From Actinomycetota bacterium (GTDB lineage Bacteria; Actinomycetota; Actinomycetes; S36-B12): a stretch of 8,322 bases of DNA. A program made the position numbers and the translations under genes. Positions 6,106-8,322 of the stretch are shown here, in pieces. A model generated the notes under the pieces. That model worked only from the letters and a program-made list of their open reading frames with translations. It was not told the origin of the DNA and searched no databases. The number at the start of each line of letters is the position of its first letter. The first letter of the stretch is position 1. Location of the stretch: assembly GCA_003456155.1 (NCBI GenBank), contig DMPC01000080.1, forward strand, positions 5,965-14,286, read 5' to 3'.

Positions 6106-6111
6106 TAGGCT
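6106..6111 (+). promoter_or_regulatory. Candidate leaderless promoter (-10 TAGGCT) for serS
   Basis: TAGGCT matches TANNNT and ends 6 nt before the GTG start at 6118, so the mRNA would begin at or within a base of the start codon. A GTGACC element (6081-6086) lies 19 nt upstream as a possible -35, inside the end of the protease gene. The intergenic gap is only 22 nt and contains no Shine-Dalgarno sequence. Confidence 0.6.
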
Positions 6112-6117
6112 CGCAGG

Positions 6118-7434
6118 GTGATCGACCCCACCATCCTGCGCACCGACCCCGACCGCCTGCGTGAATCCCAGCGCCGTCGGGGAGAGAGCGTCGAGCTCAT
6201 CGACGAGCTCGTCGTCGCTGACGTCACGAAGCGACAGGAGCAGCAGAGGTTCGATGAGCTTCGCAATGAGCAGAAGCTGCTGGGCAAGCAGATCGGCCCA
6301 CTTCAGGGCGCCCTGAAGAAGGCAGGTGACGACACCTCACGAGCCGAGCTGCAGCAGCAGGTCGACGCCTTGATGGCCTCCGCCCAGACCCTCGCCGATC
6401 AGGTGAAGGCTGCGGAGGCCGCGGCCGGAGCAGCCGGCGAGGCACTCGACGCGCTCTGGCTCCGGGTCTCGAACCTGGTGAACCTCGAGTCACCCGTGGG
6501 CGGTGAGGCGGACTTCACCGTGATTGAGGAGGTCGGAACGCCGCGGGACTTCGCAGCAGAGGGTTTCCCGCCGCGCGACCACGTCGATCTGGGCGAGCTG
6601 CTCGGCGCCATTGACATCGAGCGCGGCGCGAAGGTGTCCGGATCCCGCTTCTTCTATCTCAAGGGTCCCGGTGCGCTCCTGGAGATCGCCCTGCTCAACC
6701 TCGCGATGCAGCAGGCCACCTCGCACGGCCTGATCCCGATGATCACGCCGGCCCTCGTCCTGCCCAGCGCGATGGAGGGCACCGGCTTCCTCGGGCAGGC
6801 CGCAGAGAACGTCTACCGCATCGAGGCCGATGACATGTACCTCGTCGGGACATCGGAGGTCCCGCTCGCGGGCTATCACGCCGACGAAATCATCGACGCC
6901 AGCGAGCTGCCCCTGCGGTATGCAGGATGGTCGAGCTGCTTTCGCCGCGAGGCCGGCTCCTATGGCAAGGACACCCGGGGCATCATCCGCGTGCACCAGT
7001 TCGACAAGGTCGAGATGTTCGTCTACTGCCGTCCCGAGGACGCTGAGGCTGAGCATGCTCGCCTGCTGGAGTGGGAGCGCGAGTTCGTCGACGCGCTCGA
7101 GATCCCCTATCGGGTGATCGACGTCGCCACCGGCGACCTCGGGTCAAGCGCCGCTCGCAAGTTCGACATGGAGGCGTGGATCCCGACACAGGGCGCCTAT
7201 CGCGAGATCACCTCGACCTCGAACACCACGGAGTTCCAGGCTCGTCGCCTCCGCATCCGGATGCGCGACGAGAACGGCACCAGGCCGCTCGCCACACTGA
7301 ACGGCACCCTGTGCGCCATGCCTCGGGTGATCGTGGCACTGCTCGAGAACCACCAGCAGGCCGACGGCAGCGTGGTGATTCCCGCGGCGCTGCGTCCGTT
7401 CATGGGCGGACTCGACGTGATCTCTCCGACCTGA
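6118..7434 (+). CDS. serS: Seryl-tRNA synthetase
   Basis: This 438-aa class II aminoacyl-tRNA synthetase charges tRNA-Ser (and tRNA-Sec where present) with serine in the cytoplasm, and is essential. The N-terminus MIDPTILRTDPDRLRESQ is the characteristic SerRS opening. It is followed by a long antiparallel coiled coil (about 30-110, rich in Glu, Gln, Lys and Ala) that grips the long variable arm of tRNA-Ser. The catalytic domain carries the serine-binding loop GTSEVPLAGY (244-253), motif 2 with FRRE (275-278) running to HQFDKVEMF (293-301), and motif 3 LNGTLCAMPR (394-403, Arg403), ending in the usual ALRPFMGG tail. Length is slightly above the common 420-430 aa. GTG 6118 is supported by this conserved N-terminus and by the -10 box just upstream. 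It appears to be transcribed from its own promoter, independently of the protease gene. Confidence 0.98.
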   Translation: MIDPTILRTDPDRLRESQRRRGESVELIDELVVADVTKRQEQQRFDELRNEQKLLGKQIGPLQGALKKAGDDTSRAELQQQVDALMASAQTLADQVKAAEAAAGAAGEALDALWLRVSNLVNLESPVGGEADFTVIEEVGTPRDFAAEGFPPRDHVDLGELLGAIDIERGAKVSGSRFFYLKGPGALLEIALLNLAMQQATSHGLIPMITPALVLPSAMEGTGFLGQAAENVYRIEADDMYLVGTSEVPLAGYHADEIIDASELPLRYAGWSSCFRREAGSYGKDTRGIIRVHQFDKVEMFVYCRPEDAEAEHARLLEWEREFVDALEIPYRVIDVATGDLGSSAARKFDMEAWIPTQGAYREITSTSNTTEFQARRLRIRMRDENGTRPLATLNGTLCAMPRVIVALLENHQQADGSVVIPAALRPFMGGLDVISPT

Positions 7435-7455
7435 TCGACGTCCGACATCCACCTC

Positions 7456-7477
7456 GGTGTGACCGACTGTTCACACC
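7456..7477. promoter_or_regulatory. Inverted repeat GGTGTGA-N8-TCACACC, operator or terminator
   Basis: A perfect 7-bp dyad (GGTGTGA 7456-7462, TCACACC 7471-7477) with an 8-nt centre lies 21 nt after the serS stop and 7 nt before the likely -10 box of the HAD gene. The half-sites resemble the TGTGA/TCACA arms of CRP-type sites, but the centre is 8 nt instead of the usual 6. It could be a transcription-factor site overlapping the -35 region, or a weak serS terminator without a T-run. Confidence 0.45.
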
Positions 7478-7484
7478 ACCGCTC

Positions 7485-7490
7485 TACCGT
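7485..7490 (+). promoter_or_regulatory. Candidate -10 box for the HAD phosphatase gene
   Basis: TACCGT fits TANNNT and ends 9 nt before ATG 7500, leaving a leader of only a few bases. No good -35 is visible; the region is occupied by the inverted repeat. AAGGGA (7493-7498) is purine-rich but too close to ATG 7500 for ideal Shine-Dalgarno spacing. Confidence 0.35.
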
Positions 7491-7499
7491 GCAAGGGAC

Positions 7500-8321
7500 A
7501 TGACCACGATGACAGCACTGCCCGACCTGACCGCCCTCGGCGACTTCCGTCCGCAGCTGATCGCGCTCGATCTCGACGACACGTTGCTGCCGCACTCGGG
7601 AATCGTGCCCCAGGAGGCTGTCGACGCGATCGCACGCGTCAGGGAGATGGGCATCGAGGTCGTCGCCGCCACCGGCCGATCCTTCGGCACGACCGCTCCC
7701 GTGTGCGCGGCGGCCGGGATCGAGACGTGGGCAGTGTGCAGCAACGGCTCCATGCTCGCATCACTGGATCCGGAGGAGATCGTCGAGACGATCGCCTTCG
7801 ATCCGGCCGACCTGCTGATCGCCGTCCGGGAGCGCGTGCCCGACGCGATGCTGGCCGTCGAGGATCCCACCGGGGTGTTTCGCACCACGATGATGTTCGC
7901 GCACAGTGCCCTCACCGAGGGGATTCGCGAGACATCGTTCGAGGAGCTGCTCGCCCATCCGGTGATCCGCGTCGTCGTGCGCAGCGATGCCCACCTCGAC
8001 GAGGGCCTGGGGCATCTCGCCCAGGATCTCGGGCTGCACTCGGTGGTGTTCGGGGTGGCCGAGGTCGCGTGGATGGACATCGGGCCCCAGGGCGTCTCGA
8101 AGGCCACGATGCTGCAGCGGCTGTGCGACCGCCTCGGCATCGATCGCGCGCAGACCCTCGCCATCGGCGACTCCATGAATGACGCTGCGATGCTCGAGTG
8201 GGCCGGGCGAGGGGTGCTGATGGGTCATGCCCATGCGTCGATGCATCAGCACGCGGACCTGCTGACGGGGCTTAAGCCGGGTTATGGGGTCGCGGAGGCG
8301 TTGAACGCGATCGGCGCGTAG
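7500..8321 (+). CDS. HAD-superfamily Cof-type (IIB) phosphatase
   Basis: This 273-aa cytoplasmic hydrolase is of the HAD superfamily with a type II cap, a group that dephosphorylates sugar phosphates, flavin or other small phosphometabolites with Mg2+. The four HAD motifs are present: motif I ALDLDDTLL (22-30, nucleophile Asp24 and acid/base Asp26), motif II ATGR (57-60, with Thr58), motif III Lys201 in GVSKATML, and motif IV GDSMNDAAML (223-232, with metal ligands Asp224 and Asp228). CSNGS (80-84) matches the Cof-family NGA element before the cap (about 86-185). Length is normal at 260-280 aa. ATG 7500 is chosen because the reading frame upstream overlaps serS out of phase; ATG 7509 is an equally plausible start with better distance from AAGGGA. 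It follows serS in the same direction after 65 nt and probably has its own promoter. The substrate is unknown. Confidence 0.92.
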   Translation: MTTMTALPDLTALGDFRPQLIALDLDDTLLPHSGIVPQEAVDAIARVREMGIEVVAATGRSFGTTAPVCAAAGIETWAVCSNGSMLASLDPEEIVETIAFDPADLLIAVRERVPDAMLAVEDPTGVFRTTMMFAHSALTEGIRETSFEELLAHPVIRVVVRSDAHLDEGLGHLAQDLGLHSVVFGVAEVAWMDIGPQGVSKATMLQRLCDRLGIDRAQTLAIGDSMNDAAMLEWAGRGVLMGHAHASMHQHADLLTGLKPGYGVAEALNAIGA

Positions 8322-8322
8322 C

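Noticed and set aside
7071..7499. Upstream extension of the HAD phosphatase frame
   Set aside because: It overlaps the 3' end of serS out of phase and translates to an Arg-rich shadow sequence. The HAD fold begins after ATG 7500.
1..8322. Links to defence, prophage, transposon or toxin-antitoxin systems
   Set aside because: No integrase, transposase, tRNA-flanked repeat, CRISPR-like repeat array, or small toxin-antitoxin gene pair is visible. Base composition looks uniform and all genes have housekeeping or metabolic character.

Overview
The window is a tightly packed stretch of chromosome from a high-GC Gram-positive bacterium, most probably an actinomycete (Actinomycetota). The evidence is the strong G/C bias at third codon positions, frequent GTG starts, at least two genes whose -10 box sits 6-7 nt from the start codon (leaderless architecture, common in this phylum), and the protein families present. 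I cannot name a genus. Seven protein-coding genes fill almost all of it. I see no tRNA, rRNA, CRISPR array, insertion sequence or sign of phage or plasmid origin.

Left part (75-4319, all + strand). A MoeA-like molybdopterin-binding protein with eroded active-site motifs comes first, followed by a short gap with a hairpin. A candidate leaderless promoter then drives a tightly coupled three-gene unit: a TauE/SafE-type membrane exporter; a two-TM potassium channel with a cytoplasmic RCK (TrkA-N/TrkA-C) domain, whose start lies 74 nt inside the exporter gene; and, 3 nt later, a zinc-free NAD(P)H:quinone oxidoreductase of the PIG3-like MDR type. The unit pairs ion transport with redox chemistry, but a shared physiological role is only an inference. 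It ends at a possible bidirectional hairpin terminator (4331-4357).

Middle (4361-6095). On the - strand is a small eukaryote-like SET-domain protein lysine methyltransferase with intact NHxCxPN, FDY and post-SET cysteine motifs and a TTG start. Divergent from it, across 106 bp, is a secreted S1-family serine protease with a signal peptide, a complete His/Asp/Ser triad, no Asp at the primary specificity position, and an unrecognised C-terminal cysteine-containing extension.

Right part (6118-8321, + strand). A housekeeping seryl-tRNA synthetase (serS), apparently leaderless, is followed after 65 bp by a HAD-superfamily Cof-type phosphatase. A perfect 7-bp dyad lies between them, just upstream of the second gene's likely promoter.

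Most of the window is ordinary core genome. I do not see a convincing new multi-gene system. The points most worth a second look are the degenerate MoeA paralogue, the overlapping exporter/channel/oxidoreductase operon, the bacterial SET protein and the protease's C-terminal domain.
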